Source of the DNA: Nitrospira sp.
GTDB lineage: Bacteria > Nitrospirota > Nitrospiria > Nitrospirales > Nitrospiraceae
Length of the DNA: 64,000 bases
Assembly (NCBI GenBank): GCA_037045225.1
Contig: JBAOHZ010000009.1
Span: 3,706,001-3,770,000, forward strand
Direction of reading: 5' to 3'
Shown here: piece after piece, positions 21,367 through 30,214 of the stretch
How the letters are laid out: every line of letters starts with the position of its first letter
Numbering within the stretch: the stretch's first letter is position 1
The notes under the pieces: generated by a model
What the model saw: the letters and a program-made list of their open reading frames with translations, nothing else
Told to the model about the DNA's origin: nothing
The model's database searches: none
Position numbers and translations under genes: made by a program

Positions 21367-22541
21367 AACACCTCCCCCTGGTCCTGGGTGATGATCCGGT
21401 GCCGGGAGGTAGAGAGCCAAGTCGGATCGGAAAATTGATTGTAAATGCGTGTAATCTCGTCCATCGAATCGAAGAAGATATCCAGCAGCTCCGGATCGAA
21501 GTGGGTACCTCGCTCGTTGAGCATCAGCTCCTTTGCGTGATCGAAATCATACGCCGGCTTGTAGACGCGCTGGGTGGTCAAGGCATCGAAGTTATCGGCG
21601 ATGGCGGTGATCCGACCCTCGAGCGGAATCGTGTCGCCTTTCAGTCCGCGCGGGTAGCCGGTGCCGTCGAAGCGCTCGTGGTGGGTCCAGGCGATGAGGG
21701 CGGCGATCTTCAAGAGCTCCGAATCCGACCCGGCCAGAATTCTATAGCCGATTTCCGTATGTTGAGTGATCACCTTGAATTCTTCGGGTGTGAACTTGCC
21801 GGGCTTGAGCAGCACATGGTCGGGGGTGCCGATCTTGCCGATGTCGTGCATGGGGCTGGCGGTCCGGATCAGGTCACAGCGGTCCGGCGAAAGCCCGTAG
21901 CGACGCGCCAGCAGTTCGCAGTACTGGCTCATGCGTTGAATATGCTGCGCGGTTGAACTATCGCGGTATTCGGCGGCGATGGCGAGCCGTTGAATGGTTT
22001 CTTCACGGGAAAGGCGTAATTCCTTCTCGCTCCGTTCCAGCCACTCCAGTGCCTGCTGAAGCGCAATCGTCCTGGTCCGGACGACTTCCTCCAGATTCTC
22101 CCGATGCATGGCGTTTTCGATCTCCAGCCTGCGCCGTCGCAAGGCGTTTGCCACGTTAATCAGGACTTCGTTCGCCTCGAAGGGTTTGATGACGTAGCCG
22201 AACGCACCCATGTCCAAGGCGGCGTTCGCGAGAACGGGGCTGTCGAGGCCCGTAATCATGATAACGGCGGTCGTGGGATATTGGGTCAGGATGTGGCGAA
22301 TGAGATCCATGCCGGACTCGCCCGGCATGTTCACATCGCACAGTACCAGAGCGTAGTCGCCGGTCTCCATCCGCTGCCTGGCCTCACGGGCCTCCCCTGC
22401 CAGGGCTACTTTGTAGCCATGGGGTTCGAGCAGGTAGCCGAGCAGTCGGCGGATAGGCTCCTCATCATCCACAATCAGGATATTGCGGTTTTCCAGGATG
22501 GCTTGTTGGGTGGTGACTTCGGTGACGCTGGAAAGGCTCAT
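21363..22541 (-). CDS. Response regulator with HD-GYP domain
   Basis: 392 residues. REC domain 15-135 with Asp in VLCDVNMPGESG and Lys in YVIKPFEA. A short coiled coil follows, then an HD-GYP phosphodiesterase domain with PMHDIGKIGTPD, HHERFDGTGYP and AIADNFDALTTQRVYK. All metal ligands of the cyclic-di-GMP hydrolase are present. This is the RpfG-type layout for phosphorelay-controlled breakdown of cyclic-di-GMP. No kinase adjacent. Confidence 0.9.
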   Translation of the reverse strand: MSLSSVTEVTTQQAILENRNILIVDDEEPIRRLLGYLLEPHGYKVALAGEAREARQRMETGDYALVLCDVNMPGESGMDLIRHILTQYPTTAVIMITGLDSPVLANAALDMGAFGYVIKPFEANEVLINVANALRRRRLEIENAMHRENLEEVVRTRTIALQQALEWLERSEKELRLSREETIQRLAIAAEYRDSSTAQHIQRMSQYCELLARRYGLSPDRCDLIRTASPMHDIGKIGTPDHVLLKPGKFTPEEFKVITQHTEIGYRILAGSDSELLKIAALIAWTHHERFDGTGYPRGLKGDTIPLEGRITAIADNFDALTTQRVYKPAYDFDHAKELMLNERGTHFDPELLDIFFDSMDEITRIYNQFSDPTWLSTSRHRIITQDQGEVL

Positions 22542-22934
22542 AAGACTCGCCGGGTTAAGGTCATTATGGTGGTAGCTCAGGGATAGAGTCAGTATCGGTC
22601 GTTGCCTGTAAAGTCTGAAGTGCGTGATTGAATTCAGGAGGTTTGCACCTTTTATGCCATCTACGCTGCTGTGGGACTTGTCCTTCGGTGACGCTCGCCG
22701 GTCGCTGTATAGATGCTGAGAACTGTTGTCATCATGGAACGGAATGCGCGGGGAAACCCTGTCAGGCCGTTGGAGCGAGCTGTCAAGTCTGACGCTGATC
22801 CGTTGGGTTTCGAGTCTCCGGGGTTTCTTTCGGTCGCTGGAGCCTGTGCTATGAGGCTAAATTATACAGGGGGCTTCGTTGATTACCAGCTGAAACGCCG
22901 TTTGAGAAAACGACGATTTGTCGCGCGGTCGGAT
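22542..22934. other. Long leader between HD-GYP gene and rph
   Basis: No gene is supported here. A plus-strand frame (22713-23156) overlaps rph and lacks a ribosome site. The region ends with the rph promoter. Confidence 0.5.
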
Positions 22935-22963
22935 TTGCTCTTTGAGGTCCTGTTCACTATAAT
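22935..22963 (+). promoter_or_regulatory. Promoter of rph
   Basis: TTGCTC at 22935-22940 and a perfect TATAAT at 22958-22963 with 17-base spacing. rph starts 42 bases further on. It probably also drives the downstream pyrophosphatase and tRNA-Pro. Confidence 0.65.
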
Positions 22964-23004
22964 CCGCTCCTTTGGATTGGCTGTGCAGGAAGGAGTGCGA
23001 CTCA

Positions 23005-23748
23005 ATGGGGAGCGGAGCAGGGCTCGGTCGAATCGATGGCCGTCGGAGGGATCAAATCCGACCGGTCAAGGTCACGCGCGGTTTTACAAAACATGCCGAA
23101 GGCTCCGTCCTGATCGAAATGGGGGACACGAAGGTCATCTGCACGGCGTCGATTGAAGAAAAGGTGCCACCGTTTCTGAAGGGAAAAGGCACCGGCTGGG
23201 TCACCGCCGAATATGCCATGCTGCCTCGGGCTACGCACGATCGTTCACCCCGGGAATCCGTCAAGGGCAAGCAGGGCGGCCGCACACTGGAGATTCAGCG
23301 GTTGGTCGGACGCGCCCTCCGTGCCGTGATTGATACGGGTCGCCTGGGCGAACGCACCATCTGGATCGATTGTGATGTGATTCAGGCCGACGGAGGAACC
23401 CGCACCGCATCTATTACCGGCTCATTTATTGCTCTCGCGGATGCCGTCGCAGTGCTCAGAAAGAAGGAGCTGATCAAGGTCAATCCGTTGACCGACTACC
23501 TGGCGGCCATCAGCATCGGCAAGGTCGGGGGGCAGGTCATGGTCGATCTGGCCTATGAAGAAGACTCGCATGCCGAGGTGGATTTGAATCTGGTGATGAC
23601 CGGCGCCGGACAATATGTCGAAGTACAGGGAACGGCTGAAAAAACGCCGTTCAATAAAAAAGACATGGATGAGTTTCTGGATCTCGGGTGGGGAGCGATC
23701 CGCGAATTGGTCGAGTTGCAAAAATCGTTGATCGGTTCGCTGAGCTAA
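23005..23748 (+). CDS. rph: Ribonuclease PH
   Basis: 247 residues from an ATG with AGGAAGGAG upstream. A phosphorolytic 3'-5' exoribonuclease that trims tRNA precursors. Motifs: RPVKVTRGFTKHAEGSVLIEMGDTKVIC, the phosphate-binding RSPRESVKGKQGGRTLEIQRLVGRALRA, CDVIQADGGTRTASITG, and EVQGTAEKTPFN. Directly upstream of the rdgB-type gene (2-base gap) and of a tRNA gene, matching its tRNA-processing role. Confidence 0.95.
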   Translation: MGSGAGLGRIDGRRRDQIRPVKVTRGFTKHAEGSVLIEMGDTKVICTASIEEKVPPFLKGKGTGWVTAEYAMLPRATHDRSPRESVKGKQGGRTLEIQRLVGRALRAVIDTGRLGERTIWIDCDVIQADGGTRTASITGSFIALADAVAVLRKKELIKVNPLTDYLAAISIGKVGGQVMVDLAYEEDSHAEVDLNLVMTGAGQYVEVQGTAEKTPFNKKDMDEFLDLGWGAIRELVELQKSLIGSLS

Positions 23749-23750
23749 CC

Positions 23751-24355
23751 ATGCAGATTGTGCTGGCAACCAGGAATCAACATAAGAAGCAGGAGCTGGT
23801 TGCCCTGTTAGGCGGCATGGATATTTCCATCCGGACACTCGATGAGTTTCCCGACGCTCCCGATGTGGTTGAAGACGGCGAGACCTGTGAAGCCAACGCG
23901 ATGAAAAAAGCCGTCGAAATTGCCCGATACACGGGGTTGCCCGCAGTGGCCGATGATACCGGGCTGGAAGTCGATGCCCTTGGCGGTCGCCCGGGTGTTT
24001 TTGCGGCACGGTACGCCGGGGAACAGGCCACCTACGAAGACAATTGCCGGAAGTTATTGCACGAGCTGCAGGGCGTGCCTGCCGAACAGCGAGGAGCTCG
24101 CTTTGTGACCGTGGCGGCGATTGCGTTTCCTGCCGGCAAGACGCTCTCGACCAAGGGAGTGCTCGAAGGAATGATTGCCGAAGAGGCGGTGGGCTCCCGT
24201 GGCTTCGGGTATGACCCGGTCTTCGTCCTGCCGGAGTATCATCAGACGCTGGCTCAGTTGTCGCCGGATGTGAAAAATCGAATCAGCCATCGGGCCCGTG
24301 CCTTTACTCAGGCCAAGACTCTGCTCGCGCAGATGATGGCGGAACAGAACTCAGT

Positions 24356-24365
<10 letters not shown>
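23751..24365 (+). CDS. rdgB: XTP/dITP diphosphatase (RdgB/HAM1)
   Basis: 204 residues. House-cleaning enzyme that hydrolyses non-canonical purine NTPs. Motifs: VLATRNQHKKQEL, ADDTGLEVDALGGRPGVFAARYAG, GFGYDPVF and KNRISHRARA are all present. The start is three bases after rph, the usual pairing. Its last ten bases (the stop codon included) lie inside the tRNA-Pro gene, so mRNA and tRNA share a 3' boundary. Confidence 0.95.
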
Positions 24366-24434
<69 letters not shown>

Positions 24435-24449
24435 TACACCTGCAGCATC

Positions 24450-24467
24450 CCGCCCGTAGATCAGTCG
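24450..24467 (+). other. Possible degenerate tRNA-Arg 5' end
   Basis: Sixteen of 18 bases match bases 2-19 of the intact tRNA-Arg at 45,522 (CGCCCGTAG then TCAGTCG). It lies 18 bases after tRNA-Pro. It could be the outermost relic of the ancestral tRNA-Arg site, or a chance match to general tRNA sequence. Confidence 0.35.
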
Positions 24468-24515
24468 TCTCATAGTTCAGGCGGATAGAAGCAGCAGCCT
24501 GTTACGCAGACCAAC

Positions 24516-24560
24516 GGGGATTAGCCAAGTCAGTGATGACAGGGTTAATCCCCTTGTCAT
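24516..24560. terminator. Overlapping hairpins after tRNA-Pro
   Basis: GGGGATTA at 24516-24523 can pair with 24546-24553. Alternatively ATGACAGGG at 24536-24544 pairs with CCC and TGTCAT at 24551-24560. This is a plausible end of the rph-rdgB-tRNA transcript, or an island-end structure. No long T run. Confidence 0.35.
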
Positions 24561-24724
24561 TTGAGGCGCTGTCCACTTGTAGTGATTCAGTGCGCGTCGT
24601 TGCGCGCTGTCGATTCTCCTCTCGATGAGTCTGTCTGTGTAACTCCGTAACAACGCGATGTCAGTACGAGTGCTCGTGCGCTCGTGGCTGCGACGGTTTT
24701 ACGGAGGATGGGGTTTATGAGACG

Positions 24725-24793
24725 ATCTTTAGAATGTCTTTGAGAAGAATGAACAGATGTAACGGATCGCTGGGTGAAGGGAGGAAATTTGAG
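24725..24793 (-). pseudogene. 3' remnant of the GNAT toxin gene
   Basis: About 83 percent identical by eye over 69 bases to 29365-29434, the antisense end of the GNAT gene (shared blocks GAATGTCTTTGAGAAGAA, CGGATCGCT and GGGAGGAAAT). The rest of the gene is missing. It shows that the left RHS block once had the same GNAT neighbour as the right block. Confidence 0.65.
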
Positions 24794-25258
24794 CTTCCCC
24801 CGATTTCCTCATTCTCCCACTTATGGAAGTGTCTGTGAAATCGAGGGAAGCTCAACCTATGTAGACAATACGCCCACTAATAAGTCCGATCCCATGGGGT
24901 TGTACGGTCCTGCGGGAGCAGCTGGCGCAGCTGCATTCAGCTTCGGATTCCAGTTTGTCGGGAATTACTTGCAGGCGGGTGATATCTCGCGAAGTTTCCG
25001 CTGCGTCAACTGGGTAGACGTTGGCATATCGGCTGTCTTTTGAGCTATTGGGCCGGGGATATTATGGGCAAATTGTGCGTGGTCAACTGGGGCCCCTATG
25101 GCATTAGTTATGGAGGGAACGCGGCCATGTACTTCATGACGTCGTTGCCACTAAGCACTATCACAAAAATAGCTGCACCTGATTATAGGTTGGGTACCAA
25201 GTGCGAGTGCCAGGGATTGGGAACCGTTGGGCTGGCGAGTAAGTTCATTCAATTCTGA
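24774..25258 (+). pseudogene. RHS orphan tip fragment, frame-broken
   Basis: Frame 1 (24774-25043) carries the end of an RHS core (PTNKSDPMGLYG) and a hydrophobic pre-toxin segment ending FRCVNWVDVGISAVF. Frame 2 (to 25258) continues with SYWAGDIMGKLCVVNWGPYGISYGG. The CVNWVDVGISA segment resembles IECVSWTQVGLSA of the tip at 26.5 kb, so both belong to one tip family. There is no RHS core upstream. Broken and probably silent, kept as a recombination donor. Confidence 0.55.
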
Positions 25259-25288
25259 GAGCAATGATCACGAAGAAACCGGTTTCCA

Positions 25289-25531
25289 GTGAGTGTTGAT
25301 GTGATTGGCATACTCGGTATCGTGGGCCTGTTTATTGCCATTGCTGTACCGGTGTACTGGTGGGAACGTCCACTCCTTCGCGTTGTTCCATTCCTATATG
25401 CAACAATGTTTTCCGTCCTCTGGTTCGGTGGCACGGCTGAATCCTATGCGAAAATGGCATTGAATGTTCTGGTGATAAACGTTGTAACAGGGGCATTGTT
25501 ATTCTTTGCATGGCTTGAAGCTCGAAAATAA
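25289..25531 (+). CDS. Two-helix membrane protein, putative RHS immunity
   Basis: 80 residues from a GTG. Three hydrophobic stretches (VIGILGIVGLFIAIAVPVYWW, LRVVPFLYATMFSVLWF, VLVINVVTGALLFFAWL). It follows the broken tip, the place where immunity genes sit in RHS cassettes, and ends inside the start of the next RHS orphan. The immunity role is inferred only from position. Confidence 0.5.
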   Translation: MSVDVIGILGIVGLFIAIAVPVYWWERPLLRVVPFLYATMFSVLWFGGTAESYAKMALNVLVINVVTGALLFFAWLEARK

Positions 25532-26915
25532 ATCCCACACAGTTTTGATTTTAATCTGCGACGAAATCGCACAGGGCTACGGCTGCGATCCCGCCAGTCA
25601 GGTCACGAATATCCTGCATCAACTCACGGCCACCAGCATGCCCATCAACAAAGCCGACTACGTCTATAACCCGGTCGGCAATCGGACGAGTCTCACGGAC
25701 AGAAGAGGCGCCCAGGCCTTCGGCTACGATCAGCTGGATCGACTGACCAGTGCCAGCCATCCCTTGCTGCTGGATCCACAGGCCTTTGCCTATGATGCGG
25801 TGGGGAACAGAACGACAGGCAGGACGGTGGTCAACCAAGGGAATCAACTCACCGCGGATGCGAACTTTGCGTATCAATACGATGACAATGGCAATCTGAC
25901 GAGGAAGACGCTCCTCGCCACCGGCAACTATACGCACTACACGTATGATGCGGAGAACCGGCTGACGCAGGTGCAGGAGTTCGCCGCTGGCAATCCAACG
26001 GCGATTACGACCAGCAGCTATCGCTACGACGGGTTAGGGAGACGGATTGAAAAGGTCGCCAACGGGCAGACCAAGCGCTACATCTACGACGGCGAAGATA
26101 TTCTGCTGGAGTACGACGGCAGCAATGTCCTGCAAGCGCGCTACACGCATGGGCCGGGGATTGACGAGCCGATTGCGGTGACCAAAGGTGCGACCACCTT
26201 TTTCTACCACCAAGATGGATTGGGAAGCGTAACCGATCTCACCGATTCGGCAGGAGCCACAGCCAAGAGTTACAGCTACGACGCGTATGGCAACATTCTG
26301 GACTCGCCCGGCACGGTGGACCAGCCGTATACGTATACCGGGCGGGAGTTGGACCAAGAGACGGGGCTCTCTTATTACAGAGCACGCACCTATGACTCTG
26401 CAGTCGGGCGCTTCATCCAGAAAGATCCAATCGGTCTAAGGGGAGGGCTCAACGTTTATGAGTATACGCAGAGCAGTCCCACCAATCTCAGCGATCCGTT
26501 AGGAAACTGTCCTTGGTGCGTAGCCGGAGCCCTTGCAGGGCTGACGGATCTGTCCACTCAGTTGCTGATGAATGGATTCCGCATCGAATGCGTCAGTTGG
26601 ACTCAGGTTGGTCTTTCAGCATTGGGTGGTGCTGCGGGAGTGGGAATTGCGCAGAAGTTTGCTCAGGTGAGCACGGTGGTTGGCGGAGCCAGTCGACCAA
26701 CATATCGCTTCTTTAAAGCAAAGAATGTTGGGCGAATTGAATCGCATCCAATTCGAGCCTCTGCGCCAGATTGGGCGACCTATCCGCATTGGCACCTTGA
26801 TGGGTTTGACGGAGCCTTCCGGAAATACCATTTGCCCCTCATTGAGCCGCTTGCGGCAGGAGTTTCAGCGGCCATCAATCTCTCAAAAGACGATTGTGGA
26901 TGTTCTGCCCAATGA
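25506..26915 (+). CDS. RHS orphan toxin, YPHWH tip
   Basis: 469 residues. The N-terminal shell start and signal are missing. Residues 35-330 are RHS YD-repeats ending in the RHS core (YTGRELDQETGLSYYRAR, then GRFIQKDPIGL). From about 330 a 140-residue tip follows: a Gly/Ala-rich hydrophobic part (CVAGALAGLTDLSTQLL), then a polar end with YPHWHLDGFDGAFRKYH. The tip family has no name I can give. The real start is uncertain; the frame opens in the tail of the preceding gene, as expected for an orphan that is expressed only after recombination into a full RHS gene. Coupled by ATGA to a downstream immunity candidate. Confidence 0.75.
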   Translation: MHGLKLENKSHTVLILICDEIAQGYGCDPASQVTNILHQLTATSMPINKADYVYNPVGNRTSLTDRRGAQAFGYDQLDRLTSASHPLLLDPQAFAYDAVGNRTTGRTVVNQGNQLTADANFAYQYDDNGNLTRKTLLATGNYTHYTYDAENRLTQVQEFAAGNPTAITTSSYRYDGLGRRIEKVANGQTKRYIYDGEDILLEYDGSNVLQARYTHGPGIDEPIAVTKGATTFFYHQDGLGSVTDLTDSAGATAKSYSYDAYGNILDSPGTVDQPYTYTGRELDQETGLSYYRARTYDSAVGRFIQKDPIGLRGGLNVYEYTQSSPTNLSDPLGNCPWCVAGALAGLTDLSTQLLMNGFRIECVSWTQVGLSALGGAAGVGIAQKFAQVSTVVGGASRPTYRFFKAKNVGRIESHPIRASAPDWATYPHWHLDGFDGAFRKYHLPLIEPLAAGVSAAINLSKDDCGCSAQ

Positions 26916-27418
26916 CCGACCATCTCACAACGATGATCAAGAACGTCGTAGGGCATCACAACGTTCGAGAGACGGATGTGTCAACTGTTGTTAATGTTCA
27001 TGGCGGATGGTTCTCCTCACTATTTGGCAAACTCGAGAAGGGAAAGGCTGCGCTACTGGCCGCGTTTCGGCAGCGCTACACGTATGCCTATCTCTGGGTT
27101 GATGACTGGAATGCCGATCTGGTTAAAGAGATTAAGGGTGAGTGGGAACCAGCAAGAGACAACCTGTTTCGCGTTCCGCAAAACCAAACCATCGGGAGCC
27201 TCTACGAGAAATTGTATCAGGGAAAATGGCAAATATTCTTCTCTGATCGGCCGCTTGAACTCAGCTATGATTATGCGTCATTTGCTAAAGATCCTAGCGA
27301 TGTGGAACTACTGCTTGCGCGAAGCGGAGCGCAAGTTGTAGTTGTGTCTTGGCTCGATGACGCCGAATGGTTTGTCGGGTGGCAGCCTTCTACGCGTACG
27401 ACTCCATCAGTCTCGTGA
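26912..27418 (+). CDS. Putative immunity protein for the YPHWH tip
   Basis: 168 residues, cytoplasmic, acidic/aromatic, starting MTDHLTTMIKNVV. The ATG overlaps the RHS stop (ATGA), the tight coupling expected for a toxin-immunity pair. Segments: HGGWFSSLFGKLEKGKAALLAAF, YAYLWVDDWNADLV. No named family. The end runs into the next RHS fragment. Function inferred from position. Confidence 0.6.
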   Translation: MTDHLTTMIKNVVGHHNVRETDVSTVVNVHGGWFSSLFGKLEKGKAALLAAFRQRYTYAYLWVDDWNADLVKEIKGEWEPARDNLFRVPQNQTIGSLYEKLYQGKWQIFFSDRPLELSYDYASFAKDPSDVELLLARSGAQVVVVSWLDDAEWFVGWQPSTRTTPSVS

Positions 27419-27738
27419 CGAGTTACAGCTATGATCTCGCCAGTCAGGTGACCAATATCCTCCACCAGCTCACGGCCACCAGCACCCAGATCAACAAAGC
27501 CGACTACGTCTACAACCCGGTCGGCAATCGCACGAGTCTGACGGATCGAAGAGGGAATCAGGCGTTCGGGTATGATCAGCTGGATCGACTCACCAGTGCC
27601 AGCCATCCCTTACTGCTGGATCCACAGGCCTTTGCCTATGATGCCGTGGGAAATCGGACGACAGGCGCCGCTGGTTTAGCAGGTTCAGCCGGGCCTAACT
27701 TGTTTGGCACTGCCATTGGGCTAGCAACAGGATTTTAA
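27367..27738 (+). pseudogene. RHS core fragment joined to a glycine-rich tip stub
   Basis: YD-repeats (YDLASQVTNILHQLTATS through GNRTTG) are nearly identical to the other RHS copies, then break abruptly into AAGLAGSAGPNLFGTAIGLATGF, the end of some tip. The RHS core signature is missing. This is a recombination or deletion scar. No true start. Confidence 0.7.
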
Positions 27739-27739
27739 A

Positions 27740-28072
27740 TTGAGCACACATAAACTAAGGCGTCAGAAGCAGGAACTTATTATTTGGGCTCTTCTGGTTC
27801 TCTCGTATGGCGTGGCGTGTTTAATTCTATTGTTCGGTTTTTTGTACGACGTTTCGCGCACACCGGAGAGGTTGCTAGCTACTTCGGGATTCGTGGTTGG
27901 TGGACTACTCGCGTTATATGCGATGTTGTTGTCCGCTCTAAGCAAGGTTCAGGAGGAACCTGAAAAAACGAAAACACGAGCTCGTTTAAAAGTTGCTTTA
28001 GGATTGCTCCTGTTCGTTTGCGCGATCCATTTATTGGCGTTGCTCCTGAAATATTCCGAAGTCATTCAGTGA
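27740..28072 (+). CDS. Membrane protein, putative RHS immunity
   Basis: 110 residues from a TTG just after the RHS stub. Three membrane helices (IIWALLVLSYGVACLILLFGFLY, LLATSGFVVGGLLALYAMLL, VALGLLLFVCAIHLLALLL) with a charged loop. Its place after a tip suggests immunity to a membrane-acting tip that has now been mostly lost. Confidence 0.5.
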   Translation: MSTHKLRRQKQELIIWALLVLSYGVACLILLFGFLYDVSRTPERLLATSGFVVGGLLALYAMLLSALSKVQEEPEKTKTRARLKVALGLLLFVCAIHLLALLLKYSEVIQ

Positions 28073-28410
28073 TTACAGCTCCGATCTGCCTGCCAGGTGA
28101 GCAACATCTTGCACCAGCTCACGGCCACCAGTACGCCCATGAACCAGGCCGACTACGTCTATAACCCGGTCGGCAATCGCACCAGCCTGACGGATCGCAG
28201 AGGAAATCAGGCCTTCGGGTATGATCAGATGGATCGACTCACCAGCGCCAGCCATCCCTTGCTGCTGGACCCCCAGGCCTTTGCCTATGCTCCGGTGGGG
28301 AACCGGACGACAGGCGGGACGGTGGGCAACACCGGCAATCAACTCACGGCGGACGCGAACTTTGCGCATCAATATGATGATAATGGCAATTTGACCAGAA
28401 GGAAGAAGCG
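28073..28410 (+). pseudogene. RHS core fragment
   Basis: Contains NILHQLTATS, DYVYNPVGNRTSLTDRRGNQAFGYDQ and QYDDNGNLTRR, then leaves the RHS family at KKRPRLFG. The copy at 37172 leaves at the same codon. No tip and no start; the trailing sequence is the conserved tail repeat. Confidence 0.75.
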
Positions 28411-28790
28411 GCCACGCTTGTTTGGAGCGCATGTCTCCGTTCTTCAGTGGCGCCTCGCGGGTTCTGTCTGTGCGGCGGTACGCCGTCCAGGCCGATTGTC
28501 GCAGTACACCTGGTCTGGCGTCTGACCGTCACGCGCCCGGTGCGATCTCGCCTAGTTGTAGAACAGCCGGCGAACGGGGTGGGATGGACGCGGAACGGCT
28601 CAGCTAATACCGTCAGCGGCGTGTCACCTTTGAGTGCCCAGAGCCACTTGCCCTTACACGTCACCCCGTGATTCCGTCTCGTTCCTCTGGTCCCGTGATT
28701 CCGTCTCGTTCCTCTGGTTCGGCCGCCACCTGGTGGCTTCGGTGAAGTCAGGCTAGTACTTGGCACACTGTCCTAATTTTCGAAGCCCCC
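28405..28790. repeat. RHS tail repeat, copy A
   Basis: About 385 bases homologous to 37527-37903 (shared GCGGCCACGCTTGTTTGG, AGTACACCTGGTC, CCTTTGAGTGCC, GGTGGCTTCGGTGAA). Neither strand shows a clear gene. It follows a truncated RHS core in both places and ends exactly where the integrase remnant begins. Confidence 0.75.
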
Positions 28791-28796
28791 TCTAGG

Positions 28797-28932
28797 ATGT
28801 GGAAGCAGTACAACTCAATCAAGGAAAGAGACTTGACGGAAGCCGCCCTAAAGGTGCAGAAATACCTCACCGAGAACCGGCCAGGAACAGTACCGGAAGT
28901 TATCTGGGAGGGCCATCCTTCCAAGTAGGCAA
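28797..28932 (+). pseudogene. C-terminal remnant of a tyrosine recombinase
   Basis: The frame ATG TGG AAG CAG ... reads MWKQYNSIKERDLTEAALK and ENRPGTVPE, then a stop. It aligns with the C-terminus of the integrase at 44386 (MWKRYNAIEERDLTQAAQK, ENTPGTLGE) and keeps the catalytic Tyr. The rest of the gene is gone. As with the intact gene, it sits just upstream of a tRNA-Arg 5' end. Too short to be scored as a gene. Confidence 0.8.
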
Positions 28933-28943
28933 AATGTTTGGAC

Positions 28944-28984
28944 GCGCCCGTAGCTCAGTCGGATAGAGCATCAGCCTTCTAAGC
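28944..28984 (+). other. tRNA-Arg 5' half (left attachment site)
   Basis: 41 bases identical to 45522-45562, from the acceptor stem to the anticodon stem (ending CTTCTAAGC). The sequence then diverges, so this is half a tRNA. With 45522 it forms the direct repeat bounding a 16.6-kb element. Confidence 0.85.
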
Positions 28985-29342
28985 CTTTCCAGTACTTCCA
29001 CGAAAATCCTTGTTGGCACTGCTGAACATGGCTCCCAGAGCAGCATTGCAGTGTTTTTTTGTTTCGTTTTGTTCAGGTGAAATGAGGTGAATTTATGCAA
29101 GTTTTGCTGTGGATTGAACACGCCCGGAACACGTAGGGTTTATATCTAGCCATTCATTGGCTGACGCTATAGGGAGACAAAGCCTAGAGTCCGAACACCA
29201 GCCTTTTCAGGGGAGCCTAAATCGCTTGAACATCAAGATGCTATCGTGAAACGGCGTTGCAAATCGTGACAGTGCGTGCATTCAAATTACATAGAGTTAC
29301 AGATGCAGGTGCCACTGGTGGCACCTGCCTTTATGAAGTGTG
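28985..29342. other. Noncoding stretch after the left att half
   Basis: No gene supported. It contains a GTTTTTTTGTTTCGTTTTG run at about 29,048 and a perfect 10-bp hairpin at 29305-29328 near the end of the GNAT gene. Confidence 0.5.
29305..29328. terminator. Hairpin at end of TA operon
   Basis: GCAGGTGCCA and TGGCACCTGC pair perfectly around CTGG. It lies 15 bases beyond the GNAT stop on the minus strand. No T run, so it may act as a stabiliser. Confidence 0.5.
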
Positions 29343-29849
29343 CTAAGGCTTTGACACAGCCTTTATCTTCCGAATGTCTTTGAGAAGAACGAAAAGGTGT
29401 AGCGGATCGCTAGGCGAGGGGAGGAAATCGAAGCGCTCATAAAACATCCTCGCGCTCTCATCTTTCGCGTGGACCACCAAGGCACGAATTCCGGCAATAT
29501 CGGACGCCTGAAGCGTCCGCAGGGTTGCATCTTTCAAGAGCGCGGCGCCAACTCCTTGTTTCTGCCAGCGGAGATCTACAGCCAGCCGTGCAAGCAACAT
29601 GATAGGAATGGAATGTTTGCCCAGTCCCTTCTTCACTCGCTCTGGAGCATGCTGTTGCTCCACCGACCCTACAGCGAGAGCGTAGTAGCCGATAACGGTG
29701 TGATCGGCCAACCCCACATAGGTTTGCGCTCCTCCGCTCTGCTGGTTCTGTAGTGCGTACTTTTGGAGAAAGAGATTGAGCGCTTCCCGTCCACAGTCGA
29801 ATGCTTCAACTGGGTGATGCTGTTGAAGTTTCTCGATACGCCTATTCAA
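29343..29849 (-). CDS. GNAT acetyltransferase toxin (TacT-like)
   Basis: 168 residues. Type II toxins of this family acetylate aminoacyl-tRNA and stop translation. Family marks: FDCGREALNLFL near the start, YYALAVGSVE, the acetyl-CoA loop RLAVDLRWQKQGVGAALLKDA and a late MFYERFDFLP. It overlaps the DUF1778 antitoxin gene by four bases. A 3' remnant of a second copy lies at 24725. Confidence 0.85.
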   Translation of the reverse strand: MNRRIEKLQQHHPVEAFDCGREALNLFLQKYALQNQQSGGAQTYVGLADHTVIGYYALAVGSVEQQHAPERVKKGLGKHSIPIMLLARLAVDLRWQKQGVGAALLKDATLRTLQASDIAGIRALVVHAKDESARMFYERFDFLPSPSDPLHLFVLLKDIRKIKAVSKP

Positions 29850-30154
29850 CGTTTTGCTTTAAGGCTTGGTGGTGCGGGCGCTTCGAAGAAGCCAGGCTCC
29901 GTCAAGAGATCCTGCATCCGAGTGAGGGGACGAGTGGGGGCATCGAGCGCCGCCAAGAATTCAGTCCATTTCGCTTTACTCAATTGGAACACCCGGCGAT
30001 CCGCCAATGCTTCATCTGCACGAGCCAATGCACTTTCAAGGACAAACGCGCTCACTGTGCGATTAGAGACGGAGGCGGCAGCTTCCAGCGTGCGCTTGGC
30101 TGAGGGGCTTACCCGAAGGTCTAGTTTTTCAGTACGGAGTGTACGGACTGCCAT
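29846..30154 (-). CDS. DUF1778 antitoxin (TacA-like)
   Basis: 102 residues. N-terminal ribbon-helix-helix DNA-binding part (EKLDLRVSPSAKRTLEAAASVSNRTVSAFVLESAL), then a C-terminal toxin-binding tail. It neutralises the GNAT toxin and represses the operon in studied systems. Its promoter must lie in the 60 bases before the RHS gene at 30215, which points the other way. Confidence 0.85.
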   Translation of the reverse strand: MAVRTLRTEKLDLRVSPSAKRTLEAAASVSNRTVSAFVLESALARADEALADRRVFQLSKAKWTEFLAALDAPTRPLTRMQDLLTEPGFFEAPAPPSLKAKR

Positions 30155-30214
30155 AGGTCACCTCTCGTTACTGTAAAAGATAACTCAATAGTTCTGTAGC
30201 GTCAAGACAATGTA

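Noticed and set aside
22713..23156. Alternative plus frame over the rph start
   Set aside because: It overlaps the rph promoter and coding region, and lacks family features.
28344..28766. Minus frame in the RHS tail repeat (and 37613-38029)
   Set aside because: Similar peptides are read in both copies, but frames are not conserved along their length and have no start site; kept as a noncoding repeat.
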